From NCBI GenBank assembly GCA_050015495.1, contig JBEKBH010000018.1, positions 4,581-68,580 on the forward strand: DNA of 64,000 bases, in the 5' to 3' direction. A program made the translations under genes and the position numbers. Within the stretch, counting starts at the first letter, position 1, and each line of letters begins with the position of its first letter. This DNA is from Palsa-1439 sp050015495. Lineage in GTDB: Bacteria > Verrucomicrobiota > Verrucomicrobiia > Palsa-1439. The notes under the pieces were generated by a model. The model worked only from the letters and a program-made list of their open reading frames with translations, was not told where the DNA came from and made no database searches. Below, piece by piece: positions 7,717 through 19,131 of this stretch.

Positions 7717-9294
7717 TCAGTTTACCTCCAGGAGATCCGCGACCCTTTCCAGCACGTGGTCCACCTTGAACTCACCCTTGTAAATGTATTCGTATTCCCG
7801 GGTCTCAATTTCGGCGGTCTCACGCTCGTCGAGCATCAGACCCGAAATGATCAGCACTTCGACGTCTTTGAACTTGGGGCGTTGGGTCATGTATTTCATG
7901 ACACCCCAGCCATCCGTGTCGGGCAGGTTCAAATCGAGGAGTACCAGATCGGGCTTGTCGGCCTCCAACCGGGCGATGGCTTCCCGGCCCGTAGCCGCTT
8001 CGTAAAGCCGGTAACCTTCTCCATCCAGGACGCACTTGAGCACGTCACGAAAACTCTCTTCGTCGTCCACGATCAACACGTTTTTCCGGCCGTTGATCGC
8101 GGCGGCGCGCACGCTGCGCAACACGTCGCGCGGGCTGGGCGCGGTGGCAACGGTGACCGGCGTCCCAACGCCGCCCGTGGCCTCGTTGGAGAGGAAAATG
8201 ATGGGGATGCTGTTGGTCTCGGGTTTGGTCTTCAACTCCTGGAACACCGACCAGAGTTCGGCCGAAGAGGTGTGCGCGTCGAGGAGAACGACCAACGGGC
8301 GCAGCTTGACGGCGAGCGCCACCGCTTCTTCGCCGTCGCGCGCGGTGCGGACATGATACTCCCGCGAGCCGAGCCCGGCCCCCAGGATGCGCGCAATGTC
8401 TGGTTGCTCGCTGACGACGAGCACGACGCGTTTTTCGTCGCCGCTAGTCGACGGCGCCGCGGAACTGGCGGCGGCAATCCGCGAGCGCAGGCGTTGGATG
8501 CCTTCGATTTCCTCGAAATTGTGCGGAAGGGAGATCGTGACCGTCGTGCCCTTGCCGGGTGCGCTGTGGATGTCGACACGCCCCGAGAGAAGATCGAGCA
8601 ACTGTTTGGTGATGTAGAGACCGAGGCCGGTGCCGTCATGCGAACGGTGCGCCGAGCTGTCCACCTGATAGAACTTCTCAAAAATCCGTCCCAGTTTGTC
8701 GGCCGCAATGCCGATACCGGTATCCTGCACCGAGATAGAGACCCGGGGGACCGCATCGGTGTCGCCTGACTTGGTGTTCGGGTCGGCGGCGATGGCGATG
8801 GTCACCTTCCCATGGTCGGTGAATTTGATCGCGTTGCCGACAAGATTGATGAGGATTTGTTTCAGTTTGCCGCGGTCGGAGCGGATGACGGGATGGTCGA
8901 TGAGCACGACCGAAGTCAGCACGTTGTGTTTCTCGTCGGCGATGGACTTGAGCTGGCCGATCACCTCGCTGACGAGGTCGCGCAGATCGAACGATTCAAG
9001 AATCAGGTCGGCGCGGCCGCTTTCGATGCGCGACAGATCGAGAAGGTTGTTGACGAGACTGAGAAGGTCCTGGGCGTTTTCGCGGATGAAGCCAACGGCG
9101 TCCTCCTGCTCGTCGGTGATCTGGCCGTACACGCTATCGAGCAGCAATTCGGTATAGCCGATGATCGCATGGATCGGGGTGCGAAGTTCGTGGCTGACGT
9201 TGGCTAGGAACTCGGCTTTGAGCCGGTTCACCTTTTCCCAATCGGGCGCCTGCTCGCGCGCGTTGTCCTTGGATTTGCCTTTCGCTGTGCTCAC
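7717..9294 (-). CDS. Soluble hybrid sensor histidine kinase
   Basis: A 525-residue cytoplasmic kinase without membrane segments or a PAS/GAF sensor. The HisKA domain holds the phospho-accepting H35 in 'FLANVSHELRTP'. The ATPase domain shows the N-box (about 146-155), 'DTGIGI' (191-196) and 'GTGLGL' (221-226). Two receivers follow. The first (about 288-400) keeps D339 but lacks the acidic pair ('VVSEQPD') and the conserved Lys, so it is likely non-canonical. The second (about 405-525) is intact: D410/D411, D454, K506. With so short an N-terminus the signal must come through a partner, perhaps the small upstream protein. Confidence 0.9.
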   Translation of the reverse strand: MSTAKGKSKDNAREQAPDWEKVNRLKAEFLANVSHELRTPIHAIIGYTELLLDSVYGQITDEQEDAVGFIRENAQDLLSLVNNLLDLSRIESGRADLILESFDLRDLVSEVIGQLKSIADEKHNVLTSVVLIDHPVIRSDRGKLKQILINLVGNAIKFTDHGKVTIAIAADPNTKSGDTDAVPRVSISVQDTGIGIAADKLGRIFEKFYQVDSSAHRSHDGTGLGLYITKQLLDLLSGRVDIHSAPGKGTTVTISLPHNFEEIEGIQRLRSRIAAASSAAPSTSGDEKRVVLVVSEQPDIARILGAGLGSREYHVRTARDGEEAVALAVKLRPLVVLLDAHTSSAELWSVFQELKTKPETNSIPIIFLSNEATGGVGTPVTVATAPSPRDVLRSVRAAAINGRKNVLIVDDEESFRDVLKCVLDGEGYRLYEAATGREAIARLEADKPDLVLLDLNLPDTDGWGVMKYMTQRPKFKDVEVLIISGLMLDERETAEIETREYEYIYKGEFKVDHVLERVADLLEVN

Positions 9295-9376
9295 GGAGTT
9301 ACCGTCCCGTCCGCGATGGTGGCCCCTGTCGGCTTGTGTCCCCGATGGGCAACCGCGCGGACCTTAGCCGCACTGG

Positions 9377-9700
9377 CTACGACTCTTGCGGAGCCGGGAC
9401 CTGGCTTTCCAGTTCTTCCTGAAGGCTGACGGCGCCCTCAAACAGCTCGGTAAAGCCGCCGATGGTCGCCGCGATCTGCGGGGCCTTTTCGAGGCAGAGC
9501 TGGCTGAGTTTTTGGCACTGGGCCGGGTTGCGCTGGGTCAATTCCGCCATCGCCATGATGACGGCGACGTTGTTATTGATCGAATGGCGGACCGTGCGCA
9601 GGTTCTGGTACAGTGCTTCCATCTGCTTTTGCAACTGTTCCGACTGTTTACCGTTTTGCTTCATGACACCTTGTTCAAATTCTGCTGCCGAGGCATCCAT
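9377..9700 (-). CDS. Small helical protein with DHp-like His motif
   Basis: A 107-residue protein, all-helical by composition. Residues 20-60 form a coiled-coil-like stretch, then 'RTVRHSINNNVAVIMAMAEL', which resembles the H-box of histidine kinase dimerisation helices ('RHxxxNxLxxIxGxxEL') with H39 as the possible phosphorylated residue. There is no ATPase domain. It precedes the hybrid kinase by 82 bases on the same strand, so it could be a phosphotransfer or dimerisation partner. That role is inference; it could also be a kinase relic. AGGGA lies just before the ATG. Confidence 0.6.
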   Translation of the reverse strand: MDASAAEFEQGVMKQNGKQSEQLQKQMEALYQNLRTVRHSINNNVAVIMAMAELTQRNPAQCQKLSQLCLEKAPQIAATIGGFTELFEGAVSLQEELESQVPAPQES

Positions 9701-9872
9701 GGTTCCCTGTATCCCTTGGGTTCATTGTTTTCTTGCGTGGCATTAACCACGTCTCCCCTACCTTGAGCAGGTGATATGCCAGCGGGTTTCGTTTGAATTT
9801 CGCTAGGAATAGGGCAATTACCTGTGCTATAGTCGGAACTTTGAGAACCTCCAGATTTCGGGGGTTTCGGCC

Positions 9873-12740
<2,868 letters not shown>

Positions 12741-12915
12741 AAGGGAAATACATGATTCACGCGAACTGCATTAAGCGCGAATTCGGTGGGCCATGACCAT
12801 CGCAGACCCCGACCCGAGCGCAACTGTCAATAGTCGATGACTGACCGCTTGTCGGCATAGCTCTCTGGTGGCCATTAGGAATTCTGGTATTGTACCCAAG
12901 CCCATCAACCCAGGC

Positions 12916-13626
12916 CTACTTACCCATCCCCCATCTTGCTACTTCCTCAGCGGTTCTGGCAGTAATAAAGAACTCCTTCGGTTTAAGAGGGTCATCTACG
13001 ATTTCAATTCCGAGGCCGTCCGTCCGCGCTCTTGCCGCTCCTACAATGATCAGCGGCTGATGGACGGGGATCACCCACTCATAAAAGGCCCGCTGATTAC
13101 AATCCCGCCAAGGCTCAACATTAGAGGGTGGAACTTTAGCATAGTAAAAAGGGTCTTTCTTGCTACACCGCTTGTCCAAGGTCGCAACGGCCTCAAAGAT
13201 CGCTCCATCAGGCCGAATCAGAACCGATCCAGAATCGTCGTGCAAGTGGAACGGCATCATCTGCTCATCTCCCCCAATTGACACCCACTTGCGCTCGTAT
13301 GTCACGCCATGTCTTTCGAGAGTATGGCCACGTCCGGGAGGCAGGCCAGTTCGGGAGCCAGGTGTGGACGGATCGCACCATAACAGTTCCGCCGCGGCCC
13401 ACTTGTGATACACCACACAATCGTGCTCCGTTAGATAACTCTCCAGCAGTGGAGGTTTTGCCTCAACCGTTCCACTCAGTTTCACCACTTGCCCACTGAC
13501 GACGCCTGCCGCCTTCGATGTTGGCGTCCCTTGCGTGAGCTTTAAGAAGCGACGCCGCTTACGGGAAAACAAGGGGAGGAACAATACACACAAGAGAACT
13601 AGGACACCTCCAACCAAGCCATACAT
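12916..13626 (-). CDS. GIDE-domain membrane protein
   Basis: A 236-residue protein with an N-terminal transmembrane helix (VGGVLVLLCVLFLPLF) followed by basic RKRRR. The rest resembles the GIDE domain found in the MULAN/MAPL E3 ligases of eukaryotes and in bacterial membrane proteins of unknown function: 'GVVSGQVVKLSGTVEAKPPL', 'DCVVYHKW', 'MPFHLHDDSGSVLIRPDGA', 'YEWVIPVHQPLIIVGAAR'. No RING finger is present, as in bacterial members. It stops soon after the domain and seems to lack the C-terminal membrane helices often seen. The patch around it is AT-richer than the flanks, which suggests an accessory gene. Confidence 0.7.
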   Translation of the reverse strand: MYGLVGGVLVLLCVLFLPLFSRKRRRFLKLTQGTPTSKAAGVVSGQVVKLSGTVEAKPPLLESYLTEHDCVVYHKWAAAELLWCDPSTPGSRTGLPPGRGHTLERHGVTYERKWVSIGGDEQMMPFHLHDDSGSVLIRPDGAIFEAVATLDKRCSKKDPFYYAKVPPSNVEPWRDCNQRAFYEWVIPVHQPLIIVGAARARTDGLGIEIVDDPLKPKEFFITARTAEEVARWGMGK

Positions 13627-13731
13627 ATCATTTCTCCAATGACGTCATGAGCGCTGTAGCGGATTCGTGCAACGGGAGGCTGCCGTTGTTGAGGCCACAG
13701 ATTCGATGACGAACAGATGTCATTCCTAATG

Positions 13732-13944
13732 TCACCGTCCATGGTGCAACCAACTGCTCAACGTAATTAAAATCATCAAAACTCCAAACACCAAAAACAC
13801 CATCCCGTAGATCTTGTACATCTTCCTAACCTTGGCGGTACGTTCTGGGGTGACTGAAGGCCCAAGAGAAATCCGTCCCAAGACGAAAATAAAATACAAC
13901 CCTGCAACGCAAGGCAGGAGAATGAAAAGAATAAGCTCGATCAT
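13732..13944 (-). CDS. Small two-helix membrane protein
   Basis: A 70-residue protein from the ATG at 13944, preferred over the more upstream in-frame start because GGGAGG lies 8 bases before it. Two hydrophobic helices (about 5-24, 'LFILLPCVAGLYFIFVLG', and 43-62, 'GMVFLVFGVLMILITL') flank a basic loop (TPERTAKVRKMYKI). No family is recognised. It lies upstream of the GIDE gene on the same strand (105-base gap), so the two could be co-transcribed and work together at the membrane; this is inference. Confidence 0.6.
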   Translation of the reverse strand: MIELILFILLPCVAGLYFIFVLGRISLGPSVTPERTAKVRKMYKIYGMVFLVFGVLMILITLSSWLHHGR

Positions 13945-14472
13945 ACACTTGCCTCCCTTTTTATACTCCGATGCTAACAGTCTATCCCACAACCCGTCTA
14001 CTTAGCGGACCGGATTATGCCTCAACGGTATGAATCGACATTTCCCATATGACCTACGGCCCGCGACCATCGTGGGCCATTCAGTTTTATTGGCCGGCAT
14101 TTTATCCTCTCCGACAGTACTATCAAGCCTTTTTGCGGCTCCAAGACCGGTTTGCTGACTTTGGGGGAGACAGTTTCTGCCCGCCAGTCCTTGGGGTCCA
14201 GCGAATCATTTGTTTGGTATCATCCTAGCAGTCTCCGGTAGACATCTCGTCAACGTGCTGGCGAAGCGCGTCTGGCGTCTGCTGTTGTTCCTGTACGGGG
14301 CTGAGCGGCTTCCGTAGCTGCGACCGAAACCGACAGCCATTTGCGGTGTTCAATTCTAGACAGCGTCCAGTGAGCAAGGAGATGGCGCGGTTATGGGGAT
14401 CTTCGATGATGCCGACTTCAATTCTTGCGGCATCGTGAACATTCTGTCATAACTGGAGTCCAAGGAAGTGGC
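13945..14472. other. Intergenic region, no gene supported
   Basis: A stretch of 528 bases, AT-richer than its surroundings, between the small membrane protein (minus) and the TPR gene (plus). It should hold both promoters. I found no coding frame with a ribosome site, no tRNA-like fold and no clear repeat. Confidence 0.5.
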
Positions 14473-16986
14473 ATGAGGAGGGGATACATCATTCTCGCGG
14501 TGTTGTTGGCCGGCGGCGAGATGTGTCGCGCCGCGGCGGCAACGCCGGACGAGGCGCGGTCCTACCGCGTCGCGGAAGCCGCGTTCAAAGACGGACTCAA
14601 CGACCTGGCCGAACGACAATTTGCCGAGTACCTGGCGCAATTCCCCGATTCGGACCGCGCCGATGGCGTGGTGCTGGACCTGGCGCAAGCGCAGTTGAAT
14701 CAAGGCAAATGGGAAGCCGCGGTCAAGACGCTGCAGGATGCACTGGCCAAATGGCCCACCGAGAGGCGTCCCGATGGTTTTCGGTTCTGGCTGGCGGAAG
14801 CGCTGTCACGGGGCGAACGCTACATCGAGGCCGAGCAGCGGTATTCGGAGGTCATCGAAAAATATCCCCACAGCGCCTATCGGCCACAGGCCCTGTACGG
14901 CCTCGCATTCAGCCGGTTCAAGCTCGGTCATTTCAACCCGGCGATGCAGGCGCTGGACGAGTTGGACAAGCTCGGCCCCAAAGTGGACCTCGCGCAGGAA
15001 GGCGAACTCCTCCGCGGCCAGGTCCATCTTGCACTCCAGCAGTTTGACAAAGCGGAAGCCGTACTCGCCACCGTCGTCAAGAAGTATCCGAATACGCGCG
15101 CGGCGTTTCGCGCCGATATCTGGCTGGGGGAATCCCTCTCGCAACGGAAGCAGGCGGACGAAGCGCTCAAGCGCTACGGGGCGGTCATCGATTCTTACAA
15201 GTCCAGCCCCAACAAACCCGTGACGGGCGAACTGGCCGCCAAGGCCTGGCGCGGCGAAGGGTGGGTGTATTGGGGGAAGCAAAAATTCAATGATGCCGCC
15301 CAGTCGTTTGCCCAGGCACTGGCGCTGACGCAGGACCGCGGGCTGAAGCGTGAGGCAATGCTCAAGCTCGGCGAATCCTACGTCCGGGCCGGACAGTTGG
15401 CGGATGGCGTGGCGAAATTGAAGGCGTACCTGCAATCGACACCGAACGATCCCCTGGCCGATGAAATTCAGATGACGATTGGCGATCTGCTGTTTAGCAG
15501 CAACGATTTCACCAACGCCCTGCCGGAATATACCAACCTGATCGACAAGTATCCGCAGAGCGCTCTGGTGGCCAAAGCCAATCTCGATGCGGGCTGGTGC
15601 GCGTGGAAGCTCGATAAGATGTCCGACGCGCTTCCGTATCTCCGTCAAGCCGCCGCGCTCGCCACGGATCCTGCCATTGCTGCCGAGGCGCTGTTCAAGA
15701 CGGGGGACGCCGAGTTCGCCCTGGGCCAGTACGCCGATGCGATTGGGGATTACCAGCGCCTGATCAGCACATATCCCGAAACCAAGCTGCTCGACCGCGC
15801 CATGTTCCAGCTCGGTCAGGCGTACCAACGCACGCATAACGGCGAGGCGGCGGTCCACGTGTTCGAGTCGCTCGTGCAACAGTTCCCCAACAGCGCGCAC
15901 GCCGCCGAATCGCAGTTCAGCATCGGAGTGATCGACGGCGGCCTCGGCAGGGAATCGGATGCCCGGGCCGCTTTTGGAGTGGTGGTGACGAACTATCCCC
16001 AGACTGAATGGGCGGCCAAGGCCGGTCTGGCCATCGGCGAATCGTTCAAGCGCGAGGGCAAGTATGACGACGCGGCGGTCGAATTCGAAAAACTGATCGC
16101 CACCGCGCCCGATACCGAGCTGGGACAGCGCGCATTTTACAATCGCGGCTGGTGCTACGCGCTGAAAGGGCAGCCGGAGAAAACGCTCGCGGACTTCAAT
16201 GAGTTCCTGAAGAAATTTCCCCAGTCCGTCCTCGCGCCGGACATCCAGTTTTGGGTGGCCAGTTACTACATGAAGCAAAAGGATTACATCAAGGCGCAGG
16301 AGCAGTTCCAATTGCTCGTCAAGAACTACGCCGGCAGCCAGGGGGCCGACACCGCGCAGTACATGGCCGGGCGCGCCGCCTATCTGCGCCAGGATTACAC
16401 GACTGCCATTGAATTGTACGAGGCGCTGTTGAAGAATTTTCCCGACTCCGGGTTGCGTTGCGACGCCCGGTTCGGGGAAGGCGACGCGCTGAGTGAACTC
16501 AACAAGTTTGGCGACGCGCTGCTCGTATTCGATGCGCTGACCAAGGATTTTCCCGATTGCTATCTCCTGTCCGAGGCGTATGGACGCAAAGGGGACATGC
16601 AATTCACGCTGGGTCGCTTTGAGGAGGCCATCCCGAGTTATCGGCGTGCGTTGGACGCCGCGCGGGAGGGCGACCCGGTGCTACGCAACCAGTTGTACTA
16701 CGACATTGGCCGGTCGTTCGAGAAGGCGACGAAACTGGAGGATGCGTTTGAATGGTACAGCAAGGCGGTGTATGAAGAAGCGGCCGCGCCGGACCCGAAC
16801 GCGCCGCCCGAGCGTTTCTGGATGTGCAAGGCGGGTCTGGCCGCTGGTGGAATCAAGGAGCAGCGTCAACAATGGCGCGATGCCATTATTCTCTACCAGA
16901 AACTCGTGGGACTGTGTCCCGATATGAAACCGTTGCTCGAGGAGCGCGTTCGCAAGCTGCGCGTCGAGCATTTGATCCTGTTCTGA
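14473..16986 (+). CDS. Large periplasmic TPR-repeat protein (YbgF/BamD-like)
   Basis: An 837-residue exported protein. The signal peptide runs over the first 25 residues (MRRGYIILAVLLAGG.. CRAAAA). The whole mature part is tetratricopeptide repeats, seen as recurring blocks such as 'AEQRYSEVIEKYPHSAYRPQ', 'ALPEYTNLIDKYPQSALVAK' and 'AIELYEALLKNFPDSGLRCD', about twenty in all. Such repeats scaffold protein complexes, as YbgF/CpoB does in the Tol-Pal system. The ATG at 14473 has AAGGAAG before it. The gene heads a run with exbB, exbD and a TonB-like gene, so it likely serves that energy-coupled envelope complex. Confidence 0.85.
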   Translation: MRRGYIILAVLLAGGEMCRAAAATPDEARSYRVAEAAFKDGLNDLAERQFAEYLAQFPDSDRADGVVLDLAQAQLNQGKWEAAVKTLQDALAKWPTERRPDGFRFWLAEALSRGERYIEAEQRYSEVIEKYPHSAYRPQALYGLAFSRFKLGHFNPAMQALDELDKLGPKVDLAQEGELLRGQVHLALQQFDKAEAVLATVVKKYPNTRAAFRADIWLGESLSQRKQADEALKRYGAVIDSYKSSPNKPVTGELAAKAWRGEGWVYWGKQKFNDAAQSFAQALALTQDRGLKREAMLKLGESYVRAGQLADGVAKLKAYLQSTPNDPLADEIQMTIGDLLFSSNDFTNALPEYTNLIDKYPQSALVAKANLDAGWCAWKLDKMSDALPYLRQAAALATDPAIAAEALFKTGDAEFALGQYADAIGDYQRLISTYPETKLLDRAMFQLGQAYQRTHNGEAAVHVFESLVQQFPNSAHAAESQFSIGVIDGGLGRESDARAAFGVVVTNYPQTEWAAKAGLAIGESFKREGKYDDAAVEFEKLIATAPDTELGQRAFYNRGWCYALKGQPEKTLADFNEFLKKFPQSVLAPDIQFWVASYYMKQKDYIKAQEQFQLLVKNYAGSQGADTAQYMAGRAAYLRQDYTTAIELYEALLKNFPDSGLRCDARFGEGDALSELNKFGDALLVFDALTKDFPDCYLLSEAYGRKGDMQFTLGRFEEAIPSYRRALDAAREGDPVLRNQLYYDIGRSFEKATKLEDAFEWYSKAVYEEAAAPDPNAPPERFWMCKAGLAAGGIKEQRQQWRDAIILYQKLVGLCPDMKPLLEERVRKLRVEHLILF

Positions 16987-17049
16987 GCACGCAACTTGCT
17001 CGGTTTGGCGTTGAAACTGTGGCATAACTGGGGTAAGCAAAGGTAAGAC

Positions 17050-17694
17050 ATGCTGACGATTATGGCAAAAGGCGGGCCGTTGATGTGGTTCATCCTCATC
17101 TGCGCCATTGGGGCGATTGCGATATTTTTAGAGCGGCTGTTCCATTACCACCGCGCGCAGATTCATACGAACGATTTCGTGAATGGCATCCTGAACTCCC
17201 TCAAGCACGGCAATGTCAAGGAGGCCATCGACACCTGCCGGGACACCGCTGGCCCGGTGGCGCAGGTGGTCATGGCGGCGGTGCTCAACCACGATCGATC
17301 ACGCGACGAGATTCGGGAGGCCGTCCAGGACACAGCCCGCACGGAAGTGACGCGCCTCGAGCGCCACCTGCCCGTGCTCGTGACCATTGCCCAGATCGCG
17401 CCGTTGATCGGCTTTCTCGGCACGGTGTGGGGCATGATCCGGGTGTTCATGGTGATCGAGATCACCCAGGCGACCACGGCCGGACAACTCGCGGGTGGCG
17501 TCTGGCAGGCGTTGCTGACGACAGCCGGCGGGCTGGTCGTGGCGATTCCCAGTTACATCGCGTATAACTATCTTGTCAGTCGTGTGCAGAATCTGGTGCT
17601 CGACATGGAGAAGGCCGCCAACGAGACGGTCCAGTATCTCGCCCGCAAAGAAGAAGGCGGCGAACAGTCGGCGAAGGTGGTGGAGATGCGATGA
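17050..17694 (+). CDS. exbB: ExbB/TolQ-family proton channel subunit
   Basis: A 214-residue inner-membrane protein of the MotA/TolQ/ExbB family, which with ExbD uses proton flow to energise TonB or Tol. Three membrane segments: about 9-29 (GPLMWFILICAIGAIAIFLE), 112-132, and 148-170. Between the last two are the family signatures 'LVTIAQIAPLIGFLGTVWGM' and 'TTAGGLVVAIPSYIAYNYL'. It overlaps exbD by 4 bases (ATGA). The gene follows the TPR protein by 63 bases. Confidence 0.93.
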   Translation: MLTIMAKGGPLMWFILICAIGAIAIFLERLFHYHRAQIHTNDFVNGILNSLKHGNVKEAIDTCRDTAGPVAQVVMAAVLNHDRSRDEIREAVQDTARTEVTRLERHLPVLVTIAQIAPLIGFLGTVWGMIRVFMVIEITQATTAGQLAGGVWQALLTTAGGLVVAIPSYIAYNYLVSRVQNLVLDMEKAANETVQYLARKEEGGEQSAKVVEMR

Positions 17695-18119
17695 CGTTCA
17701 AAACGCACTGCCAGATGTCCAAAGGGATGGTGGATCCCGCGCCATTGGTGAACGTGGTGTTCTTGCTCCTGCTGTTTTTCGTCCTCAATTCGTCCCTCGT
17801 GATGCAATCGGGCTTCGGCGTATCACTGCCGGCGGCGGGGATGACACCGTTAACCGGCAACTTCCAAACCCTCGTTGTCACCGCGGCCCGGGACGATCTG
17901 CTCTTTTTCAACGATCAACCGATCTCCATCGATAAGTTGGAGCAGGCGTTACGCGAGGCTGTCCAACAAACCCGGGTACGCGAGTTGATCATCAAGGCCG
18001 ATAAGCAGATCTCTATTGGGACCGAGACGGAGATCATGAGCGCCGCGAATCGGGCGGGCATTACGACGGTCAACATGGCCGCGCGCCCGGAGGGGCCCGC
18101 GGCGAGCCCGGCGAACTGA
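17691..18119 (+). CDS. exbD: ExbD/TolR-family protein with altered membrane Asp
   Basis: A 142-residue protein: a short cytoplasmic N-terminus, one transmembrane helix (about 20-36, VNVVFLLLLFFVLNSS), then a periplasmic ExbD domain ending 'MSAANRAGITTVNMAARPEG'. The family motif 'PxxDVxxxLLxFF' reads 'PLVNVVFLLLLFF' here: the Asp that carries protons in ExbD and TolR is N21 (codon AAC, 17751-17753). D15 lies six residues earlier. Either the channel works differently, D15 compensates, or the protein is not a proton carrier. It is translationally coupled to exbB and to the next gene. Confidence 0.88.
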   Translation: MTFKTHCQMSKGMVDPAPLVNVVFLLLLFFVLNSSLVMQSGFGVSLPAAGMTPLTGNFQTLVVTAARDDLLFFNDQPISIDKLEQALREAVQQTRVRELIIKADKQISIGTETEIMSAANRAGITTVNMAARPEGPAASPAN

Positions 18120-18938
18120 GTGGCCATGAGGCGCGTTCCCAAGCTGTCCTTCGCGCAAGGGCAACTGATGCTGTGGATTCTGGCCGGGTCCATCGTGGCG
18201 TTCGGGGCGATGTTTCTTTTCTTCCGGGTTTCCGGCGTTTCGCTGACTGCGGCTGCTCGCGAAGTTCCTCGTATCAATTTTATGCCGGCGCCCCGTCAGG
18301 ATCCTTTGTTGGTGGCCGAACCCGCTTACGTCGTTGCCGACGTATTCGACCCGAGCCTGATGTCGTTACCCAGTTCGCACGGCTTTTCCGAGCACCTGTG
18401 GGCGCGGAGGATCGAGGCCAGTCAGCGCGATTTGGGTTGGAACCAACAGCCGGCGTTTCTGGGTGTCACGGCTCCGGGTGCGCCACTGCCGCTGCTGCAG
18501 CCGGTGCCGGTCGATGCAGCCGTACTGACAGCAGCGGAGAAGACCCCGGCGCTTTCCGAGGAGTCGAACGACGACGAGCCGCTTGGGCTGCCGATCTCGG
18601 TCAATCGATCCGTCTACCGGGTGCTCGGGGCGTTGGAGAATCGAAGTGTCGCATCGGAACCATCCCTACCGACGATCAATAGCGCCGTGCCCCTCACGCC
18701 CACCCAAATTCGTGTCGGTGTCAACCCGGATGGTCTGGTTCTCTACACGCTGGTGGATCGGTCCAGCGGGGATGATGGCGTGGACGCTCAAGCCCTGGAC
18801 ATCGCGCGGCAGTTTCGTTTCGAAGCCGAGCACGTCAGCGGCGCGCCCCCGCTGACCTGGGGCGTCTTGCGGTTTCTCTGGGCGACCCAGCTGCCGTCGG
18901 TGACCAATAGCGACACAGCAGCGTCATCGCGGCATTGA
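18120..18938 (+). CDS. TonB-like energy transducer
   Basis: A 272-residue protein with one N-terminal membrane anchor (QLMLWILAGSIVAFGAMFLFF), a long low-complexity periplasmic linker, and a C-terminal part (about 195-260) with 'QIRVGVNPDGLVLYTLVDRS' and 'ARQFRFEAEH', similar to the folded end of TonB-type proteins. The GTG start directly abuts the exbD stop; an ATG lies two codons on. By position it is the third member of the ExbB-ExbD-TonB module, linking the inner-membrane motor to an outer-membrane receptor or to the TPR protein. The family call rests partly on context. Confidence 0.7.
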   Translation: MAMRRVPKLSFAQGQLMLWILAGSIVAFGAMFLFFRVSGVSLTAAAREVPRINFMPAPRQDPLLVAEPAYVVADVFDPSLMSLPSSHGFSEHLWARRIEASQRDLGWNQQPAFLGVTAPGAPLPLLQPVPVDAAVLTAAEKTPALSEESNDDEPLGLPISVNRSVYRVLGALENRSVASEPSLPTINSAVPLTPTQIRVGVNPDGLVLYTLVDRSSGDDGVDAQALDIARQFRFEAEHVSGAPPLTWGVLRFLWATQLPSVTNSDTAASSRH

Positions 18939-19131
18939 AGTGCCTCGACTCCGGCCAGTCTTTTTTCCCAACTTCTTGCTCACTTGAGGATTGTCTTGGT
19001 TCCCGCCGGTCTGTATGAATGAGAGTGCGAGAGGGGGCGCGGTCCCGAATTTCATCGGGGCCAGCGAATACGCCCGCCAAAACCGAAAGACAAGGCAGTT
19101 GACCGTCTGAAAAGCATGGAGGTTTTCCACC

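Noticed and set aside
18955..18968. T-rich stretch after the TonB-like gene as a terminator
   Set aside because: Only a four-base GACT/AGTC stem precedes it; no stable hairpin.
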